A stretch of 64,000 nucleotides of DNA from Leishmania donovani (GCF_000227135.1 NC_018234.1:62001-126000), one strand, 5' to 3'; shown: positions 9,420 through 19,878, numbered from the stretch's first letter. Notes: a model not told the origin generated them from the letters alone. Made by a program: numbers and translations.

Positions 9420-10210
9420 CGCGACTGTCTCCATCATCCACCTTCTCTTTTCCCTGGTAACTGGTTGAGGTAGGAGGTGGATGGTAAAGGTCGCCGTGTG
9501 TTCCCTCTCCAGCGAAGGTATACCTATGTGCGTATTACTGTTGGTGTCGTGTGGGTGTTGAAGATGACGCGTGCGACAGCGTTGGCGGCGTGCCTGCATA
9601 AATCATATTGCATCGTCATCTCGTGTCTTCTCTGTGTCTCTGTTGCTGCAACACCGCGAGGCTGTGCTAGCGCTTTCCTTTTTCATGATGGCTCCGAATC
9701 CTGGGTGCTCTTTCACACAAACACAGCCGCACAAGTGTGCCGGCTCGGCAGCGTGCCAAAGCGAAGAGCACGCGCTCTCCGGGCTGCGGAGGGTGTGAAT
9801 TTCACGCGGTGCGCCGATATCGGTCTCGTATTGATGCATTCAGAACACTACGTATTGTCGGTGTCGTATGGATGGCCGCTCTGTCTAGCGCTGACGCGAT
9901 GGTGCCGGCACCGTCGGCGTTGTGGGGGTGTGCTGCTCAGTCCCTTTTCTTCCGTCCCACACTTTGGCAGAAACTGCCGACACCTTTCATCAAGGAAGCA
10001 GATGAAGGGGGGGGGGCATATAACCGACTGCCGAGTACGTGTGCGCCTTTTCTTCACCGCTTCTCTTGCACTGCCTCACCTGTTTGCGAGGCACACCGTT
10101 CGCCTTTCTACCTCTCTCACGCTACCACACCCACCCACCCCTTCTTCCTCCCTCTCCCTTTGCCTATTTGTTCGCTGACCACTGGTGCACGTATACATAT
10201 ATATATATAC

Positions 10211-10246
<36 letters not shown>

Positions 10247-11655
10247 GTATATACATATACACGTTCGCACGTGCCCCCCTTCCCCCTCCTCCTCCTCTGC
10301 GATCCAATCTCCATCAAGGCATATGCGATCTGCTGTACGGCACGAGGGGATGTGCTATCGAATTTCTTCCCCTCTCTCCTTCCTTTCCTCCACGCCTTTG
10401 GCGCCTCATCTTCCTTCCATCGCCTCTATTCTCGTTGACTGAAGCTGTTTTGACTTGCCCACCCTTTCTTGCGATGAGGCACAAGCACCTATGCACATGG
10501 ACGCCTAGTCGAGTGCACACGGCGGTGATGGCTCGCCTTGCACAGTGAATGCGGACGTTCGCCCATTGTCCTCTGGCTTCCTGTATCTTCTGCTTCAACA
10601 CCTTGCTTCTCTTCCATAGCCAGCCAGCGCGCCTTTCTTGCCGTCTAAAGTACTTTCTTCCTTATCGTTTTCGTCAATGGATTTCCGTGCACGTCTTCCC
10701 TCCCCCTTTCCGTCAGTGTTCCCCAGGCGCTCAGAGCTGGCGAGAAGCACCGGTGTATCGTGCGCCATCGCCTACTTCCGCTGTGTGGATGCACCACGTA
10801 ATGCCGCTTCGCTCTCAATTCTTATTTGAAGTCACGTTCTTCATGTGGTCACTCGAATCCCCGCTCAGGCCTTCTTTCCATCGTTGCCGGTGCGTTAGAG
10901 TCGGTCCCACCCATCCAGCCCCAGTTCACCGCTTCACCAGGTGAGACAGGAGATCCGAAAAGATGGGTGGCCAGGCATTCTCGTGAGCCCCCAATGAAGG
11001 TGCACACACCGTCCCTATGGATCACCTTGAGTGACAAGGCTCGGCCGAAGCTGTACGATGGCACGCACCCCTCATCTCGGGTTGTGCAACTGTATGTTTT
11101 CCTACAGGTCGCAGCGCTTGTTGTACTCCTCGATACGTCCCCCCTACTCCCCTTCCCCCTCTTCCCTTCCCCTCTCTCGCCTCCTACCTTCTTTCTCGTG
11201 CCGGCGAAGGAAAGCAAGCATTCACACAGACGCATCGACTGTGCGTGTTGGTCATTTTCATCCGTCCTCGCCTTTTCTCTTGTGAGGGGTTTCTGTGGTT
11301 GTGTGAGGGTCATTGCCGTCGCGCTGCCGTAGTTTATTCACGGCGTTCTCTAGGCTGCCACGGCTGTGCTCTGGCCGACGTGCACAAGGCCGTTGGATGC
11401 GTTGCGCCGCTCGCGTTTTTCTTTTGCTCAAGCGCCGAGGTGCTTTCGTGCCGTCACGAATTTTTGCACGAGCGCCTCATCTCAGGCCGCGCGTGCCACT
11501 GCCGGCGTTCTTTGTACATTTCAGCTCCTGGGGCACTGCTTCTGTGTCTACCATTGGCGCAGGCTCCAGTGCGTCTGAGAGCCCGAACACCAGATATACG
11601 GACACACACAGGCACGCAAACACGCTTCGGCGTGGCGGGTGTGAGGAGGTAGACA
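9420..11655 (+). other. Long spacer (2.2 kb) without a supported gene
   Basis: Several open frames exist but all are low-complexity and lack family resemblance. The region holds an AT microsatellite (listed separately) and many CT-rich tracts. It probably contains the long 3' UTR of the small gene upstream and the 5' leader of the next gene, including a possible acceptor in GGAGGTAG just before 11656. Confidence 0.45.
10191..10262. repeat. (TA)n microsatellite, imperfect
   Basis: About 72 bases of alternating TA interrupted by a few C or G, conspicuous in a GC-rich chromosome. It lies in the long 3' spacer of the 109-residue gene. It could be a length-variable marker; no function is implied. 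Confidence 0.95.
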
Positions 11656-13194
11656 ATGATGCGATGGGCCGTCGACGTGACGGGCATCGATGTCGCCGAG
11701 GACTTGGAGCGAGAGCAGAGAAAGTGTGTCTACAAGGTCCCACGCGCTGCTAATGGCGAATCGTGGCACGCGGTGGATGATTGGCGACCCAACGCGAGTG
11801 AATACAGCGACGAGCTAGGTAAAGTCTGGGCATTGACCCGGGACGAAGTGCAGGATGCGATTGCGGAGCGGGCGCTGACGGCCAACGCCCTCTTTCGTAA
11901 TGTTGGGCGGACCTTAGCAGGCGCACTGCAGCGCCAAGGATCCATCGCCATTGCAGCCGGCTGCGCATCCCAACTGCGCGGCGGTTGCGGTCGAGGGCTG
12001 CAGTGGGACGGGCTGCTGAGCAATACCCAGAGCATGGCCTCGAATGACTTTGCCTGCGACGCCGTTCCTTCCACGCGCGAAGTGCGCGTATTCAGCACGT
12101 TTCTCAACGCTGAGGGCAAGCGCACGACTGTGACCGTGAATATGACGCAGCCGACCTACCGCGGTGTCGACGTCGTGGCAGCGTTCTTGCAGCAGGCCGT
12201 GGCGACCAATGAATCGCTCTCGCAGCGCTACTCGACGAACCCGCGCCTGTACAAGCTGTTCATCGCTGACGAGGACACGGGTGAGGAAGAGATGGCGGCG
12301 CAGCTGGACCTCGGTGCGCAGAATTTTTCGTGCTACGCCGTTAACCCGATGCCGGCGGCGAAGCTGTTTCTCTTTCCGCAGCGCACAGCCCTGCTGAATA
12401 CGACAACGCGCGACGTCAACTTGACCGTGCAGGTGCGCCCATTAGATCCGCAGGCAAAGGCAGTGCAGCGACAGTGCGTCGTGCCGGCCGACATGCTCTC
12501 CGAGTCGTTGGAGGCTACCATCTGTAGCCGTCTGCCAGCCAGCGGGATCATTCAAGGGTCTCTGCGTATCATGCATGGGCCGATGGAACTGAACATTAAC
12601 GAGTACTACAATTTCGGCGCCGGCTGCGGTCAGCCAAACTGCCCCATCGCCGAGCGCACCGTTTTGTCCCTTTTCCGGTTCGGCGTTCGGGAAGTCGTGG
12701 TAAACGGGCGTGCCGTCGAGGAAGCCCCGACAGAGGTTCTGCGCGACTTGACAGAGGACATCATCATTGACATGGGCGTTGATGAGGCAGTATCCTTCCA
12801 GCAGTTCGAGGTGATTTGCATCAACAAGTACGGCGCACGACAGCAGCGGCTGCTCTGTGTGGATGGCGAGCACCTGTACACAATGCGCCCGAACGCGTCG
12901 GAGGCGCTGCCCAAGACGACGGAGCGGACGATCAAGGACATCGAGGAAGTGCGCATCTTCGCCGACAAACCCAAGTACATGGAGATCGCCTATACGAAGA
13001 GCTCCCACTTTGAGGAGGACCACTTCGAGTGCACGACGACGTACAACTGTGCGCTTCTAAATGAGAAGATCCGCATCGTGCGCCGCGAACTGCGCAAGCG
13101 CGAGGCAGAGGAGCAGGCGGCGAGTGTCAAGAACGAGACGGCCATGCAGCGCTTCATGACAGGGATTCGCAGTAGGTGGTTTGGTGGGGCGTGA
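11656..13194 (+). CDS. SIN1/AVO1-like subunit of TOR complex 2
   Basis: A 512-residue protein whose layout matches Sin1. A CRIM-like segment lies at about residues 140-225 (YKLFIADEDTGEEE then LDLGAQNFSCYAV, resembling the Sin1 YxLxxAEDDGExD...LD...FGF..A pattern). It is followed by a ubiquitin-like Ras-binding-domain-like stretch at about 255-320 and a PH-like domain at about 380-465 (FEVICINKYGARQQRLLCVDGEHLYTM). Sin1/Avo1 is a defining TORC2 subunit: CRIM recruits AGC-kinase substrates and PH binds membrane lipid. The first of two adjacent ATG codons is used. The N-terminal 130 residues are not recognisable. The call rests on pattern and domain order read by eye; the whole protein is divergent, so a profile search is needed to settle it. 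Confidence 0.6.
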   Translation: MMRWAVDVTGIDVAEDLEREQRKCVYKVPRAANGESWHAVDDWRPNASEYSDELGKVWALTRDEVQDAIAERALTANALFRNVGRTLAGALQRQGSIAIAAGCASQLRGGCGRGLQWDGLLSNTQSMASNDFACDAVPSTREVRVFSTFLNAEGKRTTVTVNMTQPTYRGVDVVAAFLQQAVATNESLSQRYSTNPRLYKLFIADEDTGEEEMAAQLDLGAQNFSCYAVNPMPAAKLFLFPQRTALLNTTTRDVNLTVQVRPLDPQAKAVQRQCVVPADMLSESLEATICSRLPASGIIQGSLRIMHGPMELNINEYYNFGAGCGQPNCPIAERTVLSLFRFGVREVVVNGRAVEEAPTEVLRDLTEDIIIDMGVDEAVSFQQFEVICINKYGARQQRLLCVDGEHLYTMRPNASEALPKTTERTIKDIEEVRIFADKPKYMEIAYTKSSHFEEDHFECTTTYNCALLNEKIRIVRRELRKREAEEQAASVKNETAMQRFMTGIRSRWFGGA

Positions 13195-13561
13195 CAGAGG
13201 TAGACCTGCCGCCCTCCCAGGGTCGCCTGTCTCACACGCACGGCTGTCCAGTTTGTACGTGTTCGTTTGCGGGCGTGGGCTCTTGTCTATGGAGCCGCAA
13301 GCTCCTCGTAGCCACCTCCCTTTCCCTCTTCCTTCCGCGTTCTCAGCGCCCATGTGCACAAGCACGTGTGTTGGTTCTCTTGCTGAGGCACGTGCCGTTC
13401 CGCTGCGGCGTGCGCGTGTGCAGGTGCGTTCAATTACAACGGTACATACCTCTTTTCGTGCTCCTGCCTCTCTCCATTCTTTTGTTTTCTTCACTGTTTC
13501 CTTGTTTCCGTCTCACGGTTGAGCTGCTCAGATGACGTCGGAGGAGGGGGGCACGCGCACC
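13195..13561 (+). other. 3' flank before SIDER2 copy A
   Basis: No gene seen; CT-rich with short GT runs. Likely the 3' UTR of the SIN1-like gene, which would include the following repeat. Confidence 0.45.
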
Positions 13562-13963
13562 CCTCCGCGCGTGGCATCTCCGGGTCCGGTGTGTCCAGCT
13601 CGGTCTGGGTGGACGCCGAGCAGCCCCCTCTCCCCGCCCCCATCCCGGCCGAATGCCGAGCCACTTCTGGCGGTGCGCGTGCCAAGCGCCTACNNNNNNN
13701 NNNNNNNNNNNNNNNNNNNNNNNNNNNNNNNNNNNNNNNNNNNNNNNNNNNNNNNNNNNNNNNNNNNNNNNNNNNNNNNNNNNNNNNNNNNNTACGGTGC
13801 GCGGGGTGGGTGGGCGGCGCTTGAGGGCACGGGCCCTCCTCGGGCGACCGGGTCGGCGCACTGCTGCAACGCGTGTCTACCGGTGCTTCGCACCACGCGG
13901 ATGCGGCCTGCGACAGGGTCGGGGGTGGAGCGGCGTTGGACCTCACGTTGTGCGGCAGAGAAA
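13562..13963 (+). mobile_element. SIDER2-like degenerate retroposon, copy A (with gap)
   Basis: Matches copies B and C with roughly 99% identity in the parts that can be compared. It starts at CCTCCGCGCGTGGCATCTCC and ends at GTGCGGCAGAGAAA. The interior is lost in a run of N. It is non-coding and lies in the 3' spacer of a gene in sense orientation, as is usual for SIDER2 elements, which are known in Leishmania as post-transcriptional regulators of mRNA stability. Naming as SIDER2 is from my recollection of the family, not from a search. Confidence 0.75.
13694..13792. other. Assembly gap (99 N)
   Basis: Gap inside SIDER2 copy A. By comparison with gap-free copy B, about 197 bases are expected between the flanking anchors, so the run of N is a placeholder rather than a measured length. 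Confidence 0.95.
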
Positions 13964-14586
13964 TAGGCGTGTCGCAAAGAAGAAAAGTTTTTAGTGCGCG
14001 CCCTACGCGTCCAAGTCTTTCAGGGTACATTTTTTTGTCGCACGGACCAGCTTGTGGGGAAAGAGAAGTCGCGATAGATGTGCAGGTGCGTTGATGCGTG
14101 CGAGTGCGCGAAATGGAGAAGAGGCACCGATCCTCGCACGCCAGTGCTGTTGAGGTCCTGTGCCACCATACCTTCTCCTCCTCTCGCCCTTCCCTCCCTT
14201 CTCCTCGTCTGGCTCCATATGGAGGAGGATGACGCTGTCACGTGATGATGTTGCGGCATCTGCACCACTGCGCGAGACGCCACAAAGCATGCTGACGAGG
14301 GCGCACAGGCGCAGCACTTTTTCGTTCTCGGTCTCTCACCTCTCCGACTCTCCCCGCGCCTTACTTCCCACCTCCCGCCCTCTTCTTCCCCTCTCACCCT
14401 TGCGGTCTCCCTTGATGCAGTATAACTAAACCAGCGGCACCCCGCCCCGTCTCTTTCGCTGAGGAGTAGTAGGACAGTGGTTGAGCCTTTCTTGGTACAC
14501 TTACGCAGGCCCCCTCGGTCATAGTGCTCCAGCACCACCACCCATCTTCACACGTAAACCCTTTATTGCACGTACTTAAAGCAGTA
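13964..14586 (+). promoter_or_regulatory. Leader region of cytochrome c1 with splice acceptor
   Basis: No gene seen. Pyrimidine-rich sequence precedes CTTACGCAG, with AG at 14507-14508. The first ATG after it is at 14587 and in frame with cytochrome c1. The upstream frame extension begins at GTG only, which supports the chosen start. Confidence 0.5.
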
Positions 14587-15363
14587 ATGGCGGGCAAGAA
14601 GGCGCACCCCATCAAGCGTGATTGGTATTGGAACCACAATGACCGCTTCGAGATTTGGCACAGCCTTGACTGGCCCTCGGTCCGCCGCGGCCGCCAGATC
14701 TACACAGAGGTATTCGCGCCGTGTCACTCACTGGGCCGCATGACCTTCACCCACTTCCAGGGTTTCATGACCCGCGAGGAGATCAAGCAGCTGGCCTCCC
14801 AGTACGAGATGATCGACAGCGAGCCGGATGCAGAGGGCAACCTGAACCGCCGCCCCGGCAAGCCGACGGACACCCTACCCACCCCTTACCCGAACCAGCG
14901 CGCCGCGCAGTTCGCCAACAACGGTGCTGAGCCCCCGGATTTGCAGCACGCCGTCTTCGGCAAGGAGGGTGGCTCGGACTACATCTTCTCCCTGGTGACC
15001 GGCTACAATTGGGGCAACGGTGAGCTGATGGAGATTCCACCGTTCGCGCCTGAGCTGAAGCCCGGCCAGTTCTGGAACCCCTACTTCAAGGGATGCGTGC
15101 TCTCCATGCCGCCGCCACTCTCGGATGGCCTGGTGGACTACGAAGATGGCACCCCTGCCACTATCAGCCAGATGGCCAAGGACGTCGTGAACTTCCTGCG
15201 CTGGTCCGCCGAGTCTGAGTACGATGACCGCCGTGTAGCCTTTTGGAAAGTGATCACCACCGTAGGGCTGGTCAACTGCCTGCTCCTACACTACGGCCAG
15301 AAGAACACAAACTGGCGTATCTACGGCCGCACTACGTTCCGCTATTGGAAGAAGGCATGGTAG
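14587..15363 (+). CDS. CYC1: Cytochrome c1, haem protein of respiratory complex III
   Basis: A 258-residue protein that carries electrons from the Rieske protein to cytochrome c in the mitochondrial inner membrane. The haem site reads FAPCHSLG near residue 46: a single cysteine before His, in place of the usual CxxCH, the hallmark of euglenozoan c-type cytochromes. Downstream are the c1-typical segments NGAEPPDLQ, SLVTGYNWG, an acidic PPFAPELKPGQFWNPYFKG region, and MPPPLSDGLVDYEDGTPAT with the Met that supplies the sixth haem ligand in this family. These are followed by a C-terminal hydrophobic anchor (about 222-237, VITTVGLVNCLLLHYG). There is no classical cleavable presequence. The start at 14587 is the first ATG after the predicted acceptor. 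Confidence 0.96.
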   Translation: MAGKKAHPIKRDWYWNHNDRFEIWHSLDWPSVRRGRQIYTEVFAPCHSLGRMTFTHFQGFMTREEIKQLASQYEMIDSEPDAEGNLNRRPGKPTDTLPTPYPNQRAAQFANNGAEPPDLQHAVFGKEGGSDYIFSLVTGYNWGNGELMEIPPFAPELKPGQFWNPYFKGCVLSMPPPLSDGLVDYEDGTPATISQMAKDVVNFLRWSAESEYDDRRVAFWKVITTVGLVNCLLLHYGQKNTNWRIYGRTTFRYWKKAW

Positions 15364-16450
15364 GCCTTTCATTACCAGTCGAGGATGTGATGCTGACGCG
15401 TGCGCCATGGCCACCCTCGCGACCCCCTCTATGAAACCTCCACAGCGCACTCCTCTGCCGCTGCCGTGCGCGTCGCCCTCTTCTCCTCCTTCGCTCCTCT
15501 CGTGTTGGCTGGTTTCATTTTTTTCTGTATCTTGCCTCTTAGGAACTTAAGCATAGCCCCTTACACAATGTACACATGTTCGTCTGTGTGTGCGTGTGTC
15601 GGTGATGTTGTCGTTGTCGCTGTTTTTCTCTACATTTCTTTCTTTAGCCTCCTGAGGGGATGAGTGGAAGGGAGTTGTAAGCGGTGTCCGTTGTTGTCGC
15701 TGTGGGATCGAAGTGGTCCGTTACTCTTCTCTCTCTCTTCGGCTCACCCCGTCTCAACGCCTTCTCCTTCCTCTGTCCCACAAGCTGTAGTAGCACTGAC
15801 TTCAAGACAACCTAAAAGAAAAAGGGGAATAGCAAGACATTAGTCACAGCCCCCTCCCCCTTCCTTACTCTTGCCAGTCTGTAACGACGGGAAGGCGACC
15901 TGCAAAGTAGCGAGAGAGAGCGAAAGGGAGGGATGCACCCGGGGCAACAGGCGCACTGGAGCACGTTGAAAGCATGCCAGTGCACCCCCACCCTCCGCCC
16001 TGCTCGCTTGCTCCCTCTCCTTGGTGGTGTCTCTCTACGGATATCCTCATGTTTGTATTTATGCCTGTTTGGCCAGTTGGGGTGATATGATGTGTAGCTG
16101 CAGTTGGCTCCCGCGTGCATTCTGGCCTGTTGCACAATGCAATGGAGAGGAGAGCAGCACCGTGGCTCGGTGAGACAATGCCACTGCTCGTGGTCCACCT
16201 TCCTCCCCTCCATCTTCCCTTTTCTGGAGCTGTGAGGTACAGCCAATGCGCTTTGGACGCGCTTCCTCCCCTTCCCTGCTCTTCCGCGTCTTTCTTCTGT
16301 ATCGCTTTGTGTGTCGCTCCGTCCACTCTCACCACACCACACCACACCTCTGTCTTTTTCGCCTCCCATCCCGGCGGCCACCGCATGTGAGCTCTTGACA
16401 CACGCACGCACACACATCTGCTCGAGCTTTAGCAGCGAGGGGGGAGTGAC
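15364..16450 (+). other. Intergenic spacer
   Basis: About 1.1 kb without a supported gene; CT-rich stretches, with TTTAGCAG near 16433 as a possible acceptor for the next gene. Confidence 0.5.
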
Positions 16451-17029
16451 ATGTTTCGGAGAACTTGCACGCCCAGGCTGCTCGCGTGCACTTCAGCGCT
16501 GCTGAAGCGCAGTGGCAAGCCAGGCGACTTGCCTGACTACAAGCAAGTCTATCTACCGTACGACACGGCGCCGACGAAGATGGAGCTTGACAGAGAGCGG
16601 CGGAAGTTCATGCACGCGTACTCTGGTCGCATGGAGCACCGGAAGATGGTAGAGGTGAAGGATGTGCCGCAGAACATGTACACATACGGCAAAGAGGGCA
16701 TGTCCGTTCCCATCTCTATCTTCAAGGATCAAGCGGACCCTGTCATCGGTCCCGAGTGGACCTATCCGGGCATTTTCGAGAACAAAATCGTGGCACAGCA
16801 ATGGTACATGGAAGAGCTCTTTGACCGCGAAAAGAGCAACACGTTCGAGTCACCGTGGCAGCGGCAGGTGCTGGACAACCAAGTGAAACGCCGCCTCGGT
16901 AAGGTTGCTTGGCGAATGTCGATGCTTAACATAAAGACCATCGACATTTTCCATAAGGAGCGGGGCGCGTCAAAAAGACCGGGCGCAGGGGATACGAAGG
17001 CCCCAGCAACGCCGGCAGGAAAGAAGTAG
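16451..17029 (+). CDS. Probable mitochondrial large-subunit ribosomal protein mL54 (L37-like)
   Basis: A 192-residue basic protein with an Arg-rich, acid-free N-terminus (MFRRTCTPRLLACTSALLKR) typical of mitochondrial import. The segment at about residues 85-112 (VPISIFKDQADPVIGPEW then YPGIF) resembles the mL54 family pattern of xILKxGxDPV...YPxWL. It is followed by a predicted helix, the arrangement expected for that protein. The C-terminal tail is Lys/Ala/Pro-rich. The match is short and read by eye, so another mitochondrial protein is possible; that it is a real nuclear-encoded mitochondrial protein seems secure. Confidence 0.5.
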   Translation: MFRRTCTPRLLACTSALLKRSGKPGDLPDYKQVYLPYDTAPTKMELDRERRKFMHAYSGRMEHRKMVEVKDVPQNMYTYGKEGMSVPISIFKDQADPVIGPEWTYPGIFENKIVAQQWYMEELFDREKSNTFESPWQRQVLDNQVKRRLGKVAWRMSMLNIKTIDIFHKERGASKRPGAGDTKAPATPAGKK

Positions 17030-18003
17030 TGGGCTGCCGCTCCTCTTTTTCGTCATTTTGGGGGATGCGACGGAGCCGCACCACGCTTCGTTCACGCTCG
17101 GCCACGCCTCTGTGCACTCCACGGTGTCTTTTGTGTGTCATGTGCATATGAAGGTGCAGAGATGTTGACGTTGTACTGTCCTGTCACAGCTATGTGTTTG
17201 TGTTTGTGTTACAGGGAGAAGCAGGAAGTCTCATAACGGATCTCTCGATGCCCGCGGCTTCGGCCAGCTTTTCCACGCATGTGCACGAGACAGCGGGCGC
17301 CCTCTGCTCCGGCATTCACCTGCATTGATGATGAATGAAGTTGTGAAGCGCTGCTTTCTTCTCTCCCCCTCTCTGTATCACACGCGTCTGTGCATGCGTA
17401 AAGACTTGCAGCTGTGCGGATGCCCTCCGTCAACACTGTCTACACACGCAATAGCCTCAGTGTGCGGGCCACCATCCTGCATGTTCGCTGCACCACCATC
17501 ATAGAAACGTAATCATCTCTCCTCTTCTCATCCGCCCTTACTGACTTTCTCTTGCCCCCCCCCGCTCCTCCCCTCTCTCCATCTCTCTCTGTCCCCGTGT
17601 CTCTGCGGAAGTGAAGCAGGGTCCATCAACGCATTCCTTTTATCGCCTCGCCGTGTCTTATCCCCATTCTGCAGCTTATACGTTCCTTCTGACCTCCTTT
17701 GTCTAGTTTTTTCTTCGTGGGATAGCGCTCCATGTTACCCTGGCATCGTCGGACTCCCCTCCCTCCCTGCTCTTTCCCCTTGACAGCGCATCCGCCCAGC
17801 GAGACCACACACACACACAGGCCGAGCAGGAGCTAGCTGTGTTTTGACTTTCTTTCCTTTCTTCCTGGTTGCGTAGTCGTTGCTATTGTCGCTGCGCGTT
17901 TTCGCCCCTCCTTACTTTCGCCCTTTCGTTCGGCTGCTGCGCCCCCCCCCCTCCCTCTTCGTCCCTCCGCGTGGGCGCACGGAAACACGTTTCACTTGTG
18001 CCG
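17030..18003 (+). other. Intergenic spacer
   Basis: About 970 bases with no gene; a CA run at about 17807-17820 and a long pyrimidine-rich stretch from 17850 to the next ATG. Confidence 0.5.
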
Positions 18004-19878
18004 ATGTTCCGAATGAAGTCTCTGAAGCTTCTGGTGGTCATCGGTCTGTCGCTGGCCCTCTGCTCCACTTTTTCCCTGGCTGCCGAAAATGGTAAGAGGC
18101 TCTATCCCGCGTGCGGAGTCATAGAGCACACCACCTCGGCCAGCTCGCAGGTGACATCAACCCTGCACAGCTTCTCGGGCCGCACGCACAGCTTGACAAT
18201 GACCTGCCTGGCGTACGAGGTTGTGTCTGTGAAAAACGATCACACAGACGAGGACTACTGCCTTGTTGAGCACCAGACCGAGTACATGTACGCCCTCACC
18301 ATCCACGCCGTCTACACCACGGGCAACGGCGCTACCGTGGAGCGCAATTTCTCGATTCGCGACATGAGGGGCGGCTCCCTGACAGAGTTGAAAGTGGCAA
18401 TGCCCACTCGCAGTCAATTCTCCGTCATGTTCACCAACCTAGCGACAGACACCCGATGCAACCTGCAAGTACGCGCACTCCTTTCGTACGAGATGGCGGA
18501 CAAGGCTAGGGTGGGGAACAACACACCGACTGTGGTAGCAGTGTCACCACGCACAGTATACTCGAAGAGCGCCGATCGAAGCGTTCTTGTGCTCGACCAC
18601 GGCGTTGGTCAGGTGCCACAGAGCACCGATATTGTCTCGCTTGTCGACTTCTCGCAGGGTACGTGCGCGCAGCCGGATGGCGACGTGCTCTACATGGACT
18701 ACTTCACCGCGATACCCGACACAGTTCATGTCTACGGCAACCGGGCCCAGTTCAGCGTGCGCGCCATCACCTTCCACGAGCCTAACACATACCGCGTGTG
18801 CTATCGCGCGCAAAACAGCCACGTGGCGACGCAGATAGGTGTCATCACCGTGTATGCCGGGAACCCGGCGTACTACGACGTCGTCGGTGGTGCCAACGAG
18901 AAGGGCGAGGTGCTGGTCGGCACTGAGACGACCATCAAGTTCTATGGCTACGGCCTTGACACCCGCAAGAACGGCGACGAAGCCAAGTTTGTGGAGTTCA
19001 CGAAAGAGTGCGATACGGGCAGACCCGCCGGTGGCGTCCCTCTTGCCGACGACTTGGAGCCAGAAGACAACTACGGACCGAATACCACCTACTCCCTGTG
19101 GAAGTCGACCATAACTGAGGGTGGCTCCTACAAGGTGTGCTACAAGCGCAAAGCAGCCAATGCGTGGACCGAGGTGCCGTTCATCGAGGACGTCGCCATC
19201 GCTGATAGGCCCGGGGAGTCCACCACCAAGGCGCCTGCTCCCACACCGACGCATCCCTCCACACACGAGGAGTGTCCCATGGCGACCGAAACGGTGGAGC
19301 GCCCGTGGTCCAAGTTTAAGAGTGCCAAGATCGTGCTCACGACGAAGAAGCTGCCCAGCGACTTCCTGAGCACGCTGAGCAGCCTCCTCTGTCTGAGGCG
19401 GTCCATGTTCACACTGGCGTACCTGAAGCACAACAGCGAGGGCAAACAAGTTGTCTTCCTGGTGCTGAACTGCGAGGAGAACGAGAACGCAGCGGTGCGC
19501 GAGTGCAGCTCGATCGAGCGCCTCAATTACTTTGTATCCTTGTCGAAGAAGCAACTCGAGGACCACGGGATCGAATCGGTGAAGGGTAGCACCCACATGC
19601 TGGCGTTCGACGAGGACGAGGGGAGCAGCGGCAATGTATTCGGGCTCATTTTACTCTGTGTGAGCATATTGGCAGCAGGCGGCATGGTAGTCTTCGCCGT
19701 GGGCCGCTATATGGAGCGGCGCCACCACTTTGTTCAGTTCGGCCTGGACGACGACGACATTGACGACATGTACGACTTCAACGCCGCACCGAGGTCTGCC
19801 ATGCGCAACGAGTACGATGTGGCGCCTCAGGCAGAGCCGACATGCATCGTCAACTCTGTCATCGAGATTGAAGACTAG
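18004..19878 (+). CDS. Type I membrane protein with large extracytoplasmic domain, unknown function
   Basis: A 624-residue protein. The N-terminus has a clear signal peptide (residues 1-26, hydrophobic core LLVVIGLSLALCSTF, then AAENG). About 510 lumenal or extracellular residues follow, with regularly spaced cysteines and several N-glycosylation sequons (NFS, NNT, NTT). A transmembrane helix lies at about 543-567 and a roughly 57-residue cytoplasmic tail starts RYMERRHH and contains an acidic DDDDIDDMYDF cluster. The lumenal part seems to repeat a beta-sandwich unit: FYGYGLDT...KFVEFTKEC resembles DHGVGQVPQ...SLVDFSQGTC, each followed by a YxVCY segment. A Thr/Pro-rich linker lies near 410-425. 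I do not recognise the family. The frame is open upstream to 17869 but without ATG, so 18004 is the start. Confidence 0.85.
   Translation: MFRMKSLKLLVVIGLSLALCSTFSLAAENGKRLYPACGVIEHTTSASSQVTSTLHSFSGRTHSLTMTCLAYEVVSVKNDHTDEDYCLVEHQTEYMYALTIHAVYTTGNGATVERNFSIRDMRGGSLTELKVAMPTRSQFSVMFTNLATDTRCNLQVRALLSYEMADKARVGNNTPTVVAVSPRTVYSKSADRSVLVLDHGVGQVPQSTDIVSLVDFSQGTCAQPDGDVLYMDYFTAIPDTVHVYGNRAQFSVRAITFHEPNTYRVCYRAQNSHVATQIGVITVYAGNPAYYDVVGGANEKGEVLVGTETTIKFYGYGLDTRKNGDEAKFVEFTKECDTGRPAGGVPLADDLEPEDNYGPNTTYSLWKSTITEGGSYKVCYKRKAANAWTEVPFIEDVAIADRPGESTTKAPAPTPTHPSTHEECPMATETVERPWSKFKSAKIVLTTKKLPSDFLSTLSSLLCLRRSMFTLAYLKHNSEGKQVVFLVLNCEENENAAVRECSSIERLNYFVSLSKKQLEDHGIESVKGSTHMLAFDEDEGSSGNVFGLILLCVSILAAGGMVVFAVGRYMERRHHFVQFGLDDDDIDDMYDFNAAPRSAMRNEYDVAPQAEPTCIVNSVIEIED

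Noticed and set aside
9477..10438. Overlapping open frames of 233 codons
   Set aside because: They cross the TA microsatellite and CT-rich tracts, show no family pattern and overlap each other in different frames.
13530..13970. Open frames within SIDER2 copy A
   Set aside because: Frames on both strands run through a gap of N and are the same in every repeat copy; GC-rich repeat, not a gene.
18544..19596. 350-codon open frame antisense to the type I membrane protein
   Set aside because: Antisense shadow; the plus-strand frame has signal peptide, sequons and membrane helix.
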